Below are positions 11,623 through 24,952 of a DNA stretch of 64,000 bases, piece by piece. The DNA is from Tetradesmus obliquus (lineage: Eukaryota > Chlorophyta > Chlorophyceae > Sphaeropleales > Scenedesmaceae): NCBI GenBank assembly GCA_030272155.1, contig CP126195.1:1054001-1118000 (forward strand), read 5' to 3'. The notes under the pieces were generated by a model. It saw only the letters and a list, made by a program, of their open reading frames with translations, made no database searches and had not been told where the DNA came from. Both the position numbers and the translations under genes were made by a program. Positions within the stretch are counted from its first letter, which is position 1. Each line of letters begins with the position of its first letter.

Positions 11623-12324
11623 AGGCATCAGCAGTGACATGAGAGCAGCGGAATCTTGCATGTGTTTGTACGGCCAAATCAGCAGGCCTGCATATAATCT
11701 GCATACACAGTGGCTGCGTGAAACACCTCAGCTCAGTCCGAGGTTGCAAGCACAGCTCAGGCCAAGCAGTTACTGTGCACATTGATTGTCTAGCAGACCA
11801 CACATGACCAGGATGCTGCACGACAGCAGAACTCTGCCCCATCTGCAGCCTGTACAGCAGTTTCCTGCCGGTTGAGTCCAGGTAGTTAGTATGTACAAGT
11901 ATGCATACTGCGCCTGACACCGCAAAGGTAAGTTTTACACCTGCTGCAGGGCATCATAAATCTGCCCCACCTGCAGCCTGTACTGCACCTCCCTGCCGGC
12001 CTCTGGCACTGAGATGGGCCCCACAGCAGCAGCAAACTCGTCAGATCCCGCCAGCAGCACAGCATGGGGGTCAGCAGCAGCACCTGTGCCTGAAACAGTC
12101 AGGGTCATGAAGGGTGGCACCCTGCAGGACTCTTCTGGAGCCTCGTCATCCTTATTGCCAGGTTCTTCTGTTGCTGTTGCTGCTGATGCATCAGAGATTT
12201 GCAGCATGTCGACAAATGCTCGGATGAAGCTGCTCTTGCCGCAGCTGCTGGCACCACACAGCAGCAGGTTGACTGGCGTGGTGATGGGCCGCATGCTCAG
12301 CTTGAGCTTGATGGATGGCATCAT
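9651..12324 (-). CDS. Septin-like GTPase with C-terminal coiled coil
   Basis: A GTP-binding protein of the septin group (cytoskeletal, often membrane-associated). Exons on the minus strand: 12324-11971, 11548-11427, 11141-10893, 10635-10314, 10175-9651; they give 523 residues in one frame. The P-loop is GASSCGKSS (near residue 24), the G3 element DCPGYG opens exon 2, and exon 3 has the septin-type stretch ACLYFLPPHG and a G4-like GKAD in place of AKAD. The last exon is rich in Lys, Glu and Gln (residues about 400-470) and probably forms a coiled coil. The G3 Thr of DTPG is Cys here and the C-terminal half is diverged. Introns before exons 2 and 4 end in (CTG)n runs. It could be another TRAFAC-class GTPase, but the G3 to G4 region reads best as septin. 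Confidence 0.68.
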
Positions 12325-13139
12325 GGTCTGCTGATGCTTGCAGACAGCTCTCTAAGCTTCAAATTGATCCTGCTGCACGGTTCCGAGGCAGAGGCAAGGT
12401 GTGGCAAAAATGTGGCAACACCAGCTACAACGCCCGGCACAGTACGACCTGCAGCAAACGCCCAGTCATTACAGTATGCGCAGAAAGAAATATTTACTAC
12501 AGACAGTCTGATTTATGATATCAGCAGTTACACGGACCTGCAATGGCGCTGTGGACTGGCTGGGCAGATGGATTGTGAGCTGCTCGGACCAGAAACCCGC
12601 TCGTAAGCACTCGTGATTATTCGTTCTGCGTAGGATCCAAGGCAATGTGTGGCTTCTTGAGGAGTTGCGCATCCTTAATCCAACAGCTTGGGACACTGAT
12701 AAGCACTTTCACCAATGCTTAACTGTCCGCGACCGAACGAACCGTTCGTTCAACGAGGCTACGACAGCAGGTTGTCATCTCGGACGTGGAGATCAACGGT
12801 CATCATATAAACAACGTTTACGCTGTCACCATCTACACAGCAGCGAGACCCCTCTGCCGACGATCTTACAACCGGTTCAACCTGGTAGTACCAGGTACCT
12901 GGGAAGCCATCATGGTTTGAAATGGCTGGCACAGCCACCTCTTCTCACTACTAGTGCGGCTAGTAGCCGCACAATCACAACAAGCACCAGTCTGCTTTGC
13001 TATGCAGCAGCATTCAGCAGTCTGCTTGCCAGCAGCCATGCAACTCATGCATCCTATCCAGCTGATGATTAGACCCCTCAATCAAAGCAACAGTGCTTTC
13101 CCAGATGCAGCAAACCCAAGGGCAGCAATTTTGACACCC
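12325..13139. other. Intergenic region upstream of the septin-like gene
   Basis: No gene is seen. It holds the septin 5' flank and the 3' flank of the MYND gene. A perfect 8-base inverted repeat with one spacer base lies at 12735-12751 (GAACGAAC-C-GTTCGTTC). TTACA at about 12864 would give a TGTAA polyadenylation word for the MYND gene on the minus strand. Confidence 0.5.
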
Positions 13140-14606
13140 TCACACGCATGTCAGGCCAGCAGCAGCCATGCCCTTGCATGCATGCTTGTGCCGCTTCCAG
13201 TCAGCTGTCTGGCAGTCCACACCGCAGTAGTGGCACCTGCAGCGAGTACAGCGCTTGCTCGCAGCTGCAGCCTCGCTCACTTGAGCCAGGCTCTCGCAGC
13301 CGGGGTTGTTGCACACCAGCGGCAGCGGTGCAGCAGCCGCCAGTGCCCTACAAAGCTCTACGGCATCCGTAAACTGCTGCGCGGTTTGTTGCATGGCTGT
13401 GTCGCTGCTGTCTTGATCTACAGCAGAATAGCCTGGGGTTACATCAGCTCGCCAGCCAGGCCCCTTAGCATCAAAAGCTGCCAGTGCTGCTGTCCACTGT
13501 GGGATGCTCTGTAGCTGCAGCAGGTAGCTCCAGCTGACCTGCTTGTTGCTGCTGCTGTGGCCAGGCCTGCTGCTGCTGCTGCTGCTGCTGGCACCACTAG
13601 CAGCTGAAGGCTCCGCGGTCGCTGCAGCTGCTGTGGCAGCGGCAGCACCCGCTGGTTCTGCTTCAGGTGCTGGCAGCTCTATGCACGGCCCTGTGAAAGC
13701 CACCACCACCTGCAGCATGGCCTGCAGCATGTGGGTCTGCCAAAAATGCCATTGGCCGGGTGCATTGTGCATTGCAGAGCTGCCGCTGAGTTGAGGGGCC
13801 ATCACAAGGACTGCAGCATCAGCCTGACCTGGCGCCCACCTGCTGTTGTATGGTGCACGTGCCAAGAGGCACCTGAACAGCAGCTGCGGCCCTGCTGCTT
13901 GCATGGCATCTGCAAGCTGCACCAGGCTGCGGGCTGCAACCACAGACAGCAGGGCAGTACTTGCAGTGACCTGCCTGCTGCTTCTGCTGAGCTTGCTGCT
14001 GCTGCTGCTGCTGGCTCTGCTGCTCCTGGTGCTGCTGGTGCTGGCTGCACCAGCAACACAAACACGCTGCGATGCACGCAGCAGGCCTCCAGCTACGCTG
14101 TCCTCCAGCACAGCAGTTATCCAGAGCAAAGCGCCCGGAAAGTACACAGCTGCTGCAGCTGTACCGCCTGCAGCTGGCTGGTCCTGCAGCAGTATAGCTG
14201 CCCTTGTTAGCTGTGCTGCTCTCTTGGCGCAGCTAGCGGTTGCAGAAGCCAGGCCGGCAGCTGCCTATGTGTTGTCCAGCGCTGCAGTTGGCCTAGCAGC
14301 AGATCCCAGCACTGCAGCTGCCGCATGTGCCAGTGCCTCAATTGCGGTTAGCATGTCTGCTGCCTGCAGCACTGGCGAGCGCAGGTAGCAGTCGATGAGG
14401 GCTGTGTGAAGGCCTGCGGGTGAGCTGCTGCCAGGTTGGACAGTGGTGTTGCTGTCACACCTGCAACAGGCAAACGCAAGACAAAAAAGAAACTGGTAAG
14501 CAGCAGCCAACTGTGTTGCCAGACAGTGCAAAGCAAGGCTGCAGGATCTGCATAACAATGCCTGCCTGGCAGGCTTTGCGTAAAGACGTGCAAGCGAACA
14601 AAACAG

Positions 14607-14638
<32 letters not shown>

Positions 14639-15151
14639 TGGGCAGGCAGGCACGCACGCATGTAGCTTGTTGATGCATGAATGAATGCTTGAGTTTGAAG
14701 GCAGCCATTTCAAGCAATGAGAGGGGACAGCTAGTCCCTGACGCAAGGTAAGCAAACAGAAGTCACAAAGCAGGCTATTCAATGTGCAGAGTCCGGCTGA
14801 CCAAACGCCGCTGATATGCAGCAAAAACACTCTCACCAGATGTTGCCTGCATCAGCTGTGTCATCGTTAAGCCAGGCGCAGCAGCGTTGAGAGCCAACAG
14901 CTGCTGGCCGAGCGAGCCAGGTGTGCTGCCTGCAGCTTCCTCTACTGCTCTTGCGTGCCACTCATCACTGCTTGGTGCCAGCTGCAGCTGCTGCAGAGGT
15001 GCTGCTAGGGCCTGCAGCAGCTGCAGCCCAGCCGCCGGCAGCACTTCAGGCAGCAGGCAGCTGCTGCCAGACTGCAGGACAGCCTGCCATTGGCTGTGCA
15101 GCAGCTGGAAGCTAGTCAGCAGCAGCTGGCCTGGGTGATCTGATCGATCCA

Positions 15152-15210
<59 letters not shown>

Positions 15211-16066
15211 AGGCGCTGCACTGCACCAGCCGCCAGCAACTGCAGCTCCAGCACCAGCCGCACAGCTGCTGCTGAGAGCACAGGGACATTGGCATCACAG
15301 GTCTCGCCGCCTTGCTGTGGCACGCAACAAAGTCGCAAGGTGATCTCTAGAGCAGCCCCAAACATGCGCGCCCGGCCAACGCATGTCGGCCTTGAATCCG
15401 ACACGCCATCGCCACAAGCAGCAGCCACTACTTGACCTGCTGCATCCAGGTAGGCCTGGCCGCCTGGCAGCAGCTGCAGCATGTCAGGGTGCTGGTGGAA
15501 GGCAGGGATGGGCAGCAGGTCTGCACGCAGCTGCTGCTTAATGCTCTGCCTTGATTGCTGCTGCTGCTGCTGCTGCTCGCTGTGCTGTTGGTGCAGCAGC
15601 ATGATGCAGACTGTCAGCTGCTGCTGCAGCAGCTGAGTCACTGCAGGCTCGCGCAGCAAGCTGGCACTCTCCGCTTCTGCTTCTGCGCCTAGCTGTGAGA
15701 GCGCCATCGTTCGGCACAGGTGGCAAGTAAAGTCTGCACAAGCCAGCTCCAGTTTGTTGTACTTCACACGCACGGACTCCCGGCTGTTGGGGCCAGCTGC
15801 TGCTGCTGTTGCGCTCACCGGAAGCAGCCTGCCGCAGCACTGCAGCTGCTGCAGCAACGGCAGGGCTGCATGCAGCAGAGTGGCCGCCTCTGACGGCACA
15901 ACAGGCATCGCAGCAATCCACAGTCTAGGTAGCGTGCGCAACACCTCAAGTATGTCCAGCAGCTCGCCGCAGTCACCTTCAGGTCCGCCTGCACGTTGCT
16001 GCTGCAGCAGCAGCAGCAGCAGCGGGCATGAGCTCTATCCAGCTGACAAGCACACCTGCACACCAA

Positions 16067-16099
<33 letters not shown>

Positions 16100-16920
16100 C
16101 CACCACCAGCAGCAGCAGGAGCAGCAGCAGCAGCACACAGATGCGCCTCAAGGTGCAGACGTTGTCTAATGCATTAGTTGCTGCCACAGCTGAAAATGAG
16201 ATAGTGAAAAGGCTGGTAGATAGATGCAACTACCACTAGCCGCATACGGCCAAGCTGCGAAAGGGGCAACTGCATGCCTTGTTTGTATCGAACCCAACTT
16301 CCATCCCACAGCCAATCGAGCATGTTGTGAACCCTGCTGTTGCGCCAAGCCCTACGAGCCATGGCCTTTGATGTTTCTGCAGCTTTACATCTTCTGGTCG
16401 CATCAAATGCCAGCAGCAAACGCATCCTGTGGGACCCACCAGACTGCAGCAGCTGCTGTGACATGTCGACCGCAAGCTCCGCGACTCCGTCCATCGCCTT
16501 GCAGCTGACCAACAGCAGAGCAACCCTAGCCGTCACCTTGCTGCCGGCTGCCCAAAGGTCTTCCACTGTGCCCGGGTCCACCTCGCTGGGGCAGCTGTGC
16601 AGCACCATAGCCAGCTGCTGCTGCGGCTGCTGCAGCCACGCCATCAGCACACCAGCATTGTAGACTGCCTGGTGGCGCAGTACGCGTCTCAGCAGTTGAA
16701 TTGCTGCTGCTCTGTCTGATTCATTGTTGGGCCTGCCAGGCAGGGCTGCAAACAGCTTCAACAAACTGCTGCTGCAGCTGGCTAGCACTGCCTGCTGTGC
16801 TGCTGTTGGATGAACGGGCAGGGGTCGCTGAAGCAGCTGCGCCACTTGGGGGCTGCGCAGCAGGCTGAGCAAATGGCTTGCTGCGTCCTCTGCTTTCTTG
16901 GCAAGCTGAGAAGGTTGCAT
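13140..16920 (-). CDS. Large MYND zinc-finger protein
   Basis: Function unknown; MYND fingers usually bind proline-rich partners. Coding blocks: about 16920-16290, 15988-14837, a short one near 14455-14265, and 14200-13140. The last block ends with an intact MYND finger: CNNPGC, then CTRC, YCGVDC and HKHAC with normal spacing (about 13310-13170). The rest is Leu/Ala-rich and helical-looking, without a recognised domain, with a poly-Gln tract at 15150-15210. ATG at 16920 is the likely start, but a short upstream exon starting near 16996 is possible. I could not fix the boundaries around 14840-14200: the frames on the two sides do not join cleanly, so an exon, a frameshift or a wrong splice choice remains. 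An intron near 14610-14657 holds a (CAGG)n run. Confidence 0.72.
14608..14657. repeat. (GCAG/CAGG)n microsatellite
   Basis: About ten tetranucleotide units in a MYND gene intron, degrading into CACGCACG. Confidence 0.9.
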
Positions 16921-17540
16921 CAAGCCAGGGAACCGTTTTGAGTTTGCAATGTACCTGCTGCTGCTGCTGCTGCAGTGAAGCTGGGATCGTTGCCAATCAG
17001 CGATCGAGGCAAGATAAGAAGCACATAGACGATTAACAATATTTGTTGCAAGCAGACAGCTGCATGGGTGCGACTAAAGCGCAAAGTGTCGGTGTCCAAG
17101 GTGCAGCGTTGCCTGCAGGCACTCGCGTTCGGTGAGATTTGCTGGTGACGAAGAATTTTGCAAACAATAAACGATATCGACGTGTCTTTGAAGTTTGAGC
17201 GCCATCATGACAGCATGACTGCCTAGAACATGAAACTGGGGTGCCTGAACCATCCACACTGTGACAGCAGTGCTGTGTTTTTGGCACCACTGCTCTGTTC
17301 CTAGCACTGCAGCCTGGTGCACTACCGTCAATTACAGAAGCAGTATGTCAGGAGCCGATGGCAAGCTACTTGGGCACACAGAGCAACTCAGTTGCAAGCA
17401 GTGCAAGTACACCCAACACAGAACACTGCCAACGTTCAGCCTGATCGCCACTTCATAGCAGCTGAACCAGCAGTGCCTGATGACGCTCATCAACGTCAAC
17501 CACCAGCAGCACGGCGCTCATGAATCACACGAAGCAGCTG
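16921..17540. other. Intergenic region 5' of the MYND gene
   Basis: No convincing coding segment. It includes the upstream flank of the MYND gene and, further right, runs into the decayed copies of the BTB-like gene's last exon. Confidence 0.5.
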
Positions 17541-18585
17541 TCATTCCATGAGCCCTGACAACTTGTCAGGGCTGGTGACCAGCAGCAGTGGCACAGTGGC
17601 TCCAGTGTTGTTGTCCCTCTTTGGATCACGCACAGAAGAGCGAACCTGGGGTGAAGCCCACCCGATCACCACAGCAGCACCCACACCGGCATTGCCACCA
17701 ATCTTGTGAGCGTCTGCACACCACCACCCACCCCTGCCAGCTGCATTGTGCTGTGCACTGTTGCTCAACTCGCCCCCTTCACCCAGCTCCCAGGACAACA
17801 GCTGCCAGCAGTGCCTCGCCACACAGGTACATCTGACACACCTCAAACAACCGGTACATGATGCGGCCTGCTGCTACGGTGATGCCCCTCAACAGCAGTC
17901 ACCACCACAGCACCCACACTGGCACCGCCACCATCCTCGCAGACGCCTGCACACTGCTGCCAAATTGTCGTCGCCACACTGTTGCAGTGCATTTGGTGTG
18001 CCTGCGCCATGACAACAGGCAGCAGCCGGGCCAGTACACCTCACGCATGTCAAGCCAGGTCCACATGCCATAGCCTGCTGCTACACTGTAGTACAGCCAT
18101 ATGCCAACAATCCATCACCACCACAGCACCCACACTGGCACCGCCACCATCCTCGTAGACGCCTGCACCCCACCACCACCCACCCCTCCCAGCTGCACTG
18201 TGCTGTGCGCTGCTGCTGCGTCACTCGCCCCCTTCGCCCAAGTAAAACCAGCTCCCATGGGAGCTCGGCCAAGCCAACAGCTGCCAGCAGTGCCTTGCCA
18301 CACAGGGAATGCGGGGCATCCACACAAATGCATCTGCAACACATCGAACAAACGCCACATGTCGAGGCCTGTTGCTATGGTGATGCTTCAACGCCCTCAC
18401 CACCACAGCACCCACACTGGCAACGCCGCCATCCTCGCAGCCGCCTGCACCCCACCACCCACCCCTCCCAGCTGCACTGTGCTGTGCGCTGCTGCTGCCT
18501 CACTCAAACCCTTCACCCAAGTGAAGCCAGCTCCCAAGCCACGCTGCTGATGCCTGCCAGCAGCGCCTCCTGCAAAGCCTGACCA
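17541..18585 (-). repeat. Tandem decayed copies of the last exon of the BTB-like gene
   Basis: Segments resembling the C-terminal coding end (SxxWEL followed by GGTGAAGG) and its flank (CAGCTGGGAGGGGTGGG, then GAGGATGGxGGCGxTGCC) occur about four times, near 18585-18380, 18345-18115, 18070-17890 and 17835-17665. Spacing is about 230-300 bp. They share no open frame, so they look like 3' end duplicates rather than genes. Confidence 0.75.
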
Positions 18586-19919
18586 CACAGAGGATGCGAC
18601 ACACCCACTGCTTTGCCTATGACATCTCGCACTGTACCAGACTGCCAGCAGCCGTTGCGGCTCTGCGCATTAGGCCCTGGCTGCACCACCACTTCTGCTT
18701 TTACTGCATGTAAATTTCTGAGCACTGTGCTATTGCTGCTTGAAAACACCTGGCTGCTCGCTGCTGTGCGCAGCCCGTGGCCTGCCAGGTCAGACTTGAC
18801 AGCCAGCGTACGCACACACAGGCTCGGATCGGCCTGATCTTCGTTTAAGGTTATAACGAATGCAGCGTTGCTGGGGCGGTTGAAGCCCCGTGCTGCTGCA
18901 TTTGCATGCGGCTTGTAGCTCAGCATGACCTGTACTGCCTCTGCTGCAAAGCAGTAGTACAGGAAGCGCAGCACGCGTGTGTGGCGCAGCGGCACATCTA
19001 CTGCTTGCGGCAGCCATGCAGTGACGCCGTGGTGTGTGCCAGTGCTGCTGCTGCTGCTGCTGCTGGCGGCAGCAGTGCTGCTGCTGGCGGCAGCAGTGCT
19101 GCTGCTGAGCTGGAGGTAGTCCAGCAGGGTCAGCAGCTGACTGTATAGTGCTTGATGCCGTGCGGCGCGTGTGCTGGGGTCATTTCTGCTGCCGCTGCTG
19201 TTGCTGCTGCTGTAGGTGCTGCCTATGCTGCTGCTGCTGGCTCTCCTGCTGGCAGTGCAACGCGTGATGCTGCTGGCTGTGTTGGTCAGCAGCAGCTCGA
19301 GCAGCTCAGTTGAGATGCGTCCGAGCCTGCAGAATTGACGCATGTGTGCACACACATAACACACATATCAGTATGTCAAGTTTAACCTCTGACATTGATG
19401 TCGACACCTTCAAACAAACAACTTGATGGTAGGCGCCTAGCCCAGGAACAAGCCACTGCCAATCATGCAGACTGCAGTGCAGCTGTTGCCTGCTGGCAGC
19501 AGACGAAGCTGTGACGCATGCATCACGCTTGCATTGCCGTAATGATTCGAGTGGAGCATGTAATGTAATGTAACGTAATGTAATGTGATGAACCAGCACA
19601 AACTCTGCAAGATACCTGCAGTATGTTATGGGCTGTTCAGCTTACATCCAACTGCGCACCTGTACAGGGAGCAGATGACAGGTGCTGCTGAGTCTGGCAA
19701 GTCTGCCAGAGGGGTGGGCCCCATGCTGTCAAGCTGCAGGACTTTGACGGCCTCAGCACTGCTGCTGCTGCTGTTGCTGCTGACATCAAGCTCTGCTGCT
19801 GCTAGCCTGGAGAGGAGGCTGTCTGGGTGCTTTGCGAGCTCGAGAGCTGTGATGGTGTGCTGCTTGCCTGCCACTTGCAGGACAAGGCTTGTGCTAGCCC
19901 CCATGAGGCGGTCCTCCAT
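18513..19919 (-). CDS. BTB/POZ-like protein
   Basis: Two exons, 19919-19660 and 19326-18513, join in frame to give 357 residues. The first exon reads like the start of a BTB/T1 domain: LVLQVAGKQHTITALELAKH followed by PDSLLSRL, then a Ser insertion and VICSLYR. Such domains mediate oligomerisation or cullin-3 adaptor binding. The second exon has Ser-rich stretches and a hydrophobic part (RVLRFLYYCFAAEAV) but no domain I know. The stop at 18513 overlaps a possible donor (GGGTGAAGG), so further splicing into the downstream copies cannot be excluded. The BTB call rests on the first exon only. Confidence 0.6.
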
Positions 19920-20583
19920 TTGCCAATGTTGGCCATTGACAGCAAGGGAGGCGCATAGTGCGGCGACTGATCCATTTGTAGGCTATGATGGGTGAACATT
20001 GCAACGTATGCGAGTGAATAGAAGCGTCGATCAGCCGAGGGGGGCGCACTGCTGCATGCAGAAGTGCATGCTGACAGTGCTGCTGCTGTTGCTGCATCGG
20101 TTGGCTCGAATAGCGAAACCCCTGAGTTTCAGCACGTCAAGCTGTGATTTAAACAACTGATGCGATAATTCAGGACGCAATGCCGTTGATTTGGCACCAT
20201 GGACTGGCCGGGGCATCACACGTGGTGTGGTGAGGGATTCGGTGGCAACACCATCGACAGGGAGCACTGTGCAGACGATGGGCTTCAACAAAAAAAACGA
20301 GCAGCGCAGTACTGTTCATTATCGCCATTGCTTACAGCCAGGGGCGCACGCAGCACATGACACATTTCAAACTGCGTCAGGCAAAGCTGCACGACGTTCT
20401 GGATCCGGAGCATAACCTGAGGCGCTGCTTGCTGCGAACTTGCTAGAAGATCATAATCTGTAGCTGTGTGCCTGTTCAGAAGTCCTCGTTCGTTGAAGCT
20501 GCCATTTCATGTTATCCTCTGCAGTAGCAGCAGCGTTCCACGGCAATGTGATCATTTAACTTGGTTAAGCAGCATCTATAAGC
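19920..20583. promoter_or_regulatory. Divergent intergenic region between BTB-like gene and CAP-H
   Basis: 664 bp separate two divergently read start codons, so both promoters should lie here. I see no clear TATA box or paired motif. Confidence 0.5.
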
Positions 20584-23403
20584 ATGGCCACACCGCTGCA
20601 TCAAGGCCGGCGCGCAGAGCAGGGCACGCCTCTGTCTGGCAGGCATACAGCAGTGCAGCGGACCCCCCAGGTGGGCAGCAGCTCTCAACAGCAGGAATTC
20701 ATGCCCCTGAACACGCATGACAACATTACGAAACCCTGAAATACTTCCTTGCAGTCTGCCTTGACCCCCAATGACGATGCAGCGGAGAAGGCCAGCGTGC
20801 GCAGGAAGAAGTGAGTGCCAGCTGTGCAGGGCTACGCCTGCCCTGCAACAACTGATGCATGTGGCCTGCTCGTTCTGATTTCAGCAACTGCCCTTCACCT
20901 CCACCTGCATCTATAGCAGCTGTTGATCTTCCACAGCATGTGCTGCTCAGTTGCCGTGCACAAGTCTTGTGTCTCCGCACATGTATATGCTGCTGTATAC
21001 AGATCACCCCCACCCATCCTCAGCAGCACGATCCACGCCTCATGCTGTATGCACCCGCAGGCGCTCCGAGGCGCTGCGCAAGTCCCTGTCAGATGCCTTT
21101 GCAGGAAGCAGCGGCGAGCAGCAGGGCAAGGGCCCCACGCTCTCGCAGGAAGCACTCTCCACCATGTTTGAGCAGTGCATCAAGCTGGCAGCAGAAAACA
21201 AAATAACAGACAAGAATGTGTGGCAGCTGGACCTCATCCAGCACCTGCCAAGCATTGTGCAGGCAGGGCAGGCAGCAAGCCTGCGGGGTGGAGGTTTCAA
21301 CTTCCAGAAGATGAGCGGGGGCCTGGATGCAGGCGTAACCATCTACTCAAAGCGCGTGGACACTACCTGGAAGGATGTGTTCCAGCAGCTGCAGGGCATC
21401 AGCTCAGGCAGCAGAGGTGAGAGGCGAATCTAAGACGCTTCGATGGGATGCATTGATGCAAGCAGCGGCAAATTAGCAGCAGCACCAGCAACAGCGCAGG
21501 CAGCAGAGGTAAGAGGCGGCTCTGGAACGCTCCGCTGTGATGCCCTGATGCAAGCAGCGGCAAAGTAGCGGCGGCAGCAGCAGCAACAGCGACAGTGCAG
21601 CCAGCAGAGGTGACAGCGACACACGGCACTGCCAGCAGCAGCACAGCAGCAGCAGCAGCAGCATCAATAGCGCACGCGTGCAGAAAGGCCGCTCCTGCAA
21701 AATTGGCACACAGGCAACAGCACAGTAAGGCAGGGACAGGCAGCGCCTCTTCTGGCCAGGCTACGTGTCAAGGCCTTGCAGCTACACTGCTGCTATCCCC
21801 CACCAGCAAAGTTCTCTTTCCTTGCGCCTCGCGCCTCCTGCTTGCTGCTACCTTAGCCTGCATTAGCTGCCATGCCACATTCTGCACCTTGCCGCTTTGT
21901 GTGCTGCACCTTGCCGCTCTGTTTGGTGCTCCTCGCCACTGGTTGCCACCGCTTGTGCTGCGGTATGCAGGCGATGACGATGGCAAAGATGACGCAGCAG
22001 GCGGTGATGGTGAAGAAGATGATGATGTGGAGGACGCAGCAGCAGCGGCAGCCAAGCAGGCCAAGTCAGCGGCAGCTGCAGGCAAGAGGGGCAAGGCCGG
22101 GGCAGCGCGCGAGGAGGCCACGCTGGCGAGTGCAGATGCGCTGCGCCAGAAGAAGGTGGACAACACGTTTGCGGTGGACCCGCTGTTCCACAAGATGTCT
22201 GCGCTGTTTGACGAGGGCGGCGCCAAGGGTGAGTGGCGTGAAGGGTTCTAAGTGGAGGTCATAAGGTAAACATGTCACATGCAGCAACAGAACTGTGGTG
22301 TGTCGTTGCCGCTCCAGCAAATAGACACATGTTGGAAGGTGCTACATGGTGCAAATCTGATTGTCTGCGTGTTCCCCGGCTGTACTAGGCAACTCTGTGT
22401 GGCTGCATCTGTTCTTCACCTGCTGCTGCTGCTTCTGTTGATGCACCCATGCAGGCCTGCTGCTGCTGAATCGCAGCGTGTACCTCGGCGCTGCCATTAT
22501 GACTGACCCCCATGAGGTGCCAGAGCAGCAGTTTCCGCTGGCTGCAGCAGCAGAGCCCGACACGCTCATCAACATGCAACCCATGCGGCGGCAGCTGGCA
22601 GCCTGCACTGCAACAAGCAGCAGCAGCAGCAGCAACGGGTGTGTGCTGCAGCTGACGCCTGGCCTTGAGCAGATGTACAGCCTGCTGGAAGAGTCGCTGC
22701 AGAGAGTGCAGGGCCAGCAGCAGCAGCAGCAGCAGCAGCAAGGCAGGAGCACGGTGGACGTTGCAGCGATCATGGAGCAGGCGACACGTGAGTGCACTGT
22801 GTAAACGGCCTGTTGGTGCATGAGTAACATCGCTGGGGTTTGAAAGTGCAGTGCATGTGTTGGCCAGCAATGCCTGGTACGCACACAGCAGCAGAGGTGG
22901 TGCTGCTGGCGGCTGAGCTTCTGCTCGCACGTTTGGGTGCAGCCTGCACCTGCTTGTTTGTTTGATTTATCTGCGCAGCTCTTGCTGTAGTGTACGACAA
23001 TCCTGCTGCTGCTGCTGCTGTTCTCTCACTGCAGGTGGCCTGGCACCCACGCCCATGCCACCAAGGAGGAGGAGCAGCGGCCAAGCAGCGGCTGGCGCAG
23101 GTGCAGCAGCAGGCAGCATGCAAGCTGACGCAACAGACGACGCCATGCAGTGTGACGGCGATGCGCCTGAGGAGTTTGCTGTGGATGCGGACACCGCAGC
23201 TGCTGCTGCTGCTGATGCTGGCGGCATCCAAGCAGGCAGCGCTGTTGTGGCAGCTTTCCTTGCTGACTCAGCAGGCCAGGCAGATGAGGATGCAGCTGCT
23301 GCGGATGGCAGCTGGGGAGAGGAAGGCCTGGCGGGAGATGAAGATTATGAGGGTGAAGATGGGCATGCAGGGTTTGAGGATGACGGCGAGGGCGAAGGCG
23401 AGC

Positions 23404-23440
<37 letters not shown>

Positions 23441-24918
23441 GCGGCAGTCGTCTGGCGGCCACAGCATGCTGGGGCTTGGCAGAAGTGGGGTGAGTGCGCC
23501 TCAGGGCTGCTGTGCAGCAGCAGCAGCGGCAGCAGCATTTCGAGCCATTGAGGATGTGCGCCAGCGTGCTGTGTACAGCAGCAGCAGGAGCAGCGCGCCT
23601 TCACAGCTAGCATGCAGCTTGCAGCAAGACACTGGCCAAGCTGCCATGGTGCTACACATACAGTGCACAACGTTGTTTGACTCTGAGCTGACGCTGGTCC
23701 TGCATCACTCGCGTGGGCTCCTCCTTTGTCCTTGTGCTGTTGCAGGCTGCTGAGGCTGATGAGGTGCTGAATGCGGAGGCGCTGCAGCAGCTGCTGGGCG
23801 GCTGCAGCTGTGGCACTATATGACTGCTACTATCATCTTTGACAGCAGTGCCTTCCTGTGCTGTTGCAGGCTGCTGAGGCGGATGAGGTGCTGGATGCAG
23901 AGGCGCTGCAGCAGCTGCTGGGCGGCTCCGGCTTCAACGCAAAAGCAGCGCCCACCACGGGCGGCGGCTGGGCAGGCAGCAGCTTCTGGAAGTACAAGTC
24001 TGCTGCTGCTGCCATCGCGCGGCTGGGCGGCAGCGCAGCAGCAGCAGCTAAGAAGGCGCCGGCGGCAGGCAGCAAGGCCAGGTGGGGCGTGCGGCAGGCC
24101 TTGGGTGTGTCTGCCAGGTGGCTTCAGCAGTGTATACAGCAACAGCTGCTGTGTGATGCAGCTGATGTTAGCAGCAGCGCAACAACCCCTGCAGCTGCAC
24201 TGCCGCTGTGTCGCTGGCATCGTGCATGGGATCGCCCTTGCTGCCCTTGCTGCGCACAGCAGCAGCGTTTCTCCACAAATGAATTGAAATCTTGCCTCTC
24301 TTTATATTGATGTCAGCCCGCGGTCAACATTTGTGCTCTTTGATGTCTTCATTTGCTGCAGGCCCGGCCAGCAGCGCATTGACTTTGAAAGCCTGCCAGA
24401 GTTGCCGGAGGGCGCGTTGGAGCGCGGCAGCCGCAAGCAGACGTGCCTGGTGGGCGCGGCTGCCACAGCACCAACCCTGCTGCCGCAGGACCTGCACTAC
24501 CAGGTGAGGCAGCAGCTGGCTGGCTGGCTTGCTTGTTTGCGTGTTTCGGCAGGTGAGGCTTCTGCCGCCGCCACAGCGCCAACTCCTGCTGCCACAGGAC
24601 CTGCACTAACAGGCGGGGCTGCAGCTGGCTGGCTGGCTGGCTGGCTGGCGGGCGGGCTTGGTCACAAATCAAGGCTAGTTGGTTTGTCATCTTTAGGTGT
24701 GGGGTTTAGGGCATATATCTGCAGCCGCAGAACCTGCACTGCCAGGTGGGCCTGGCCGGCGCGTCTAGCCCAACACGCGTCTAGCCCAACACGCAAACCG
24801 CAACTTTGTTGATGAGCTGGATGCGGTGCTCCTGCCGTCTGCGGCGGGCACCTACGCTGCTGCCAGAGGACCAGCACTTCCACATCAGTTCTGCGGCTCT
24901 TGACAGGGCTGTTATAAC

Positions 24919-24952
<34 letters not shown>

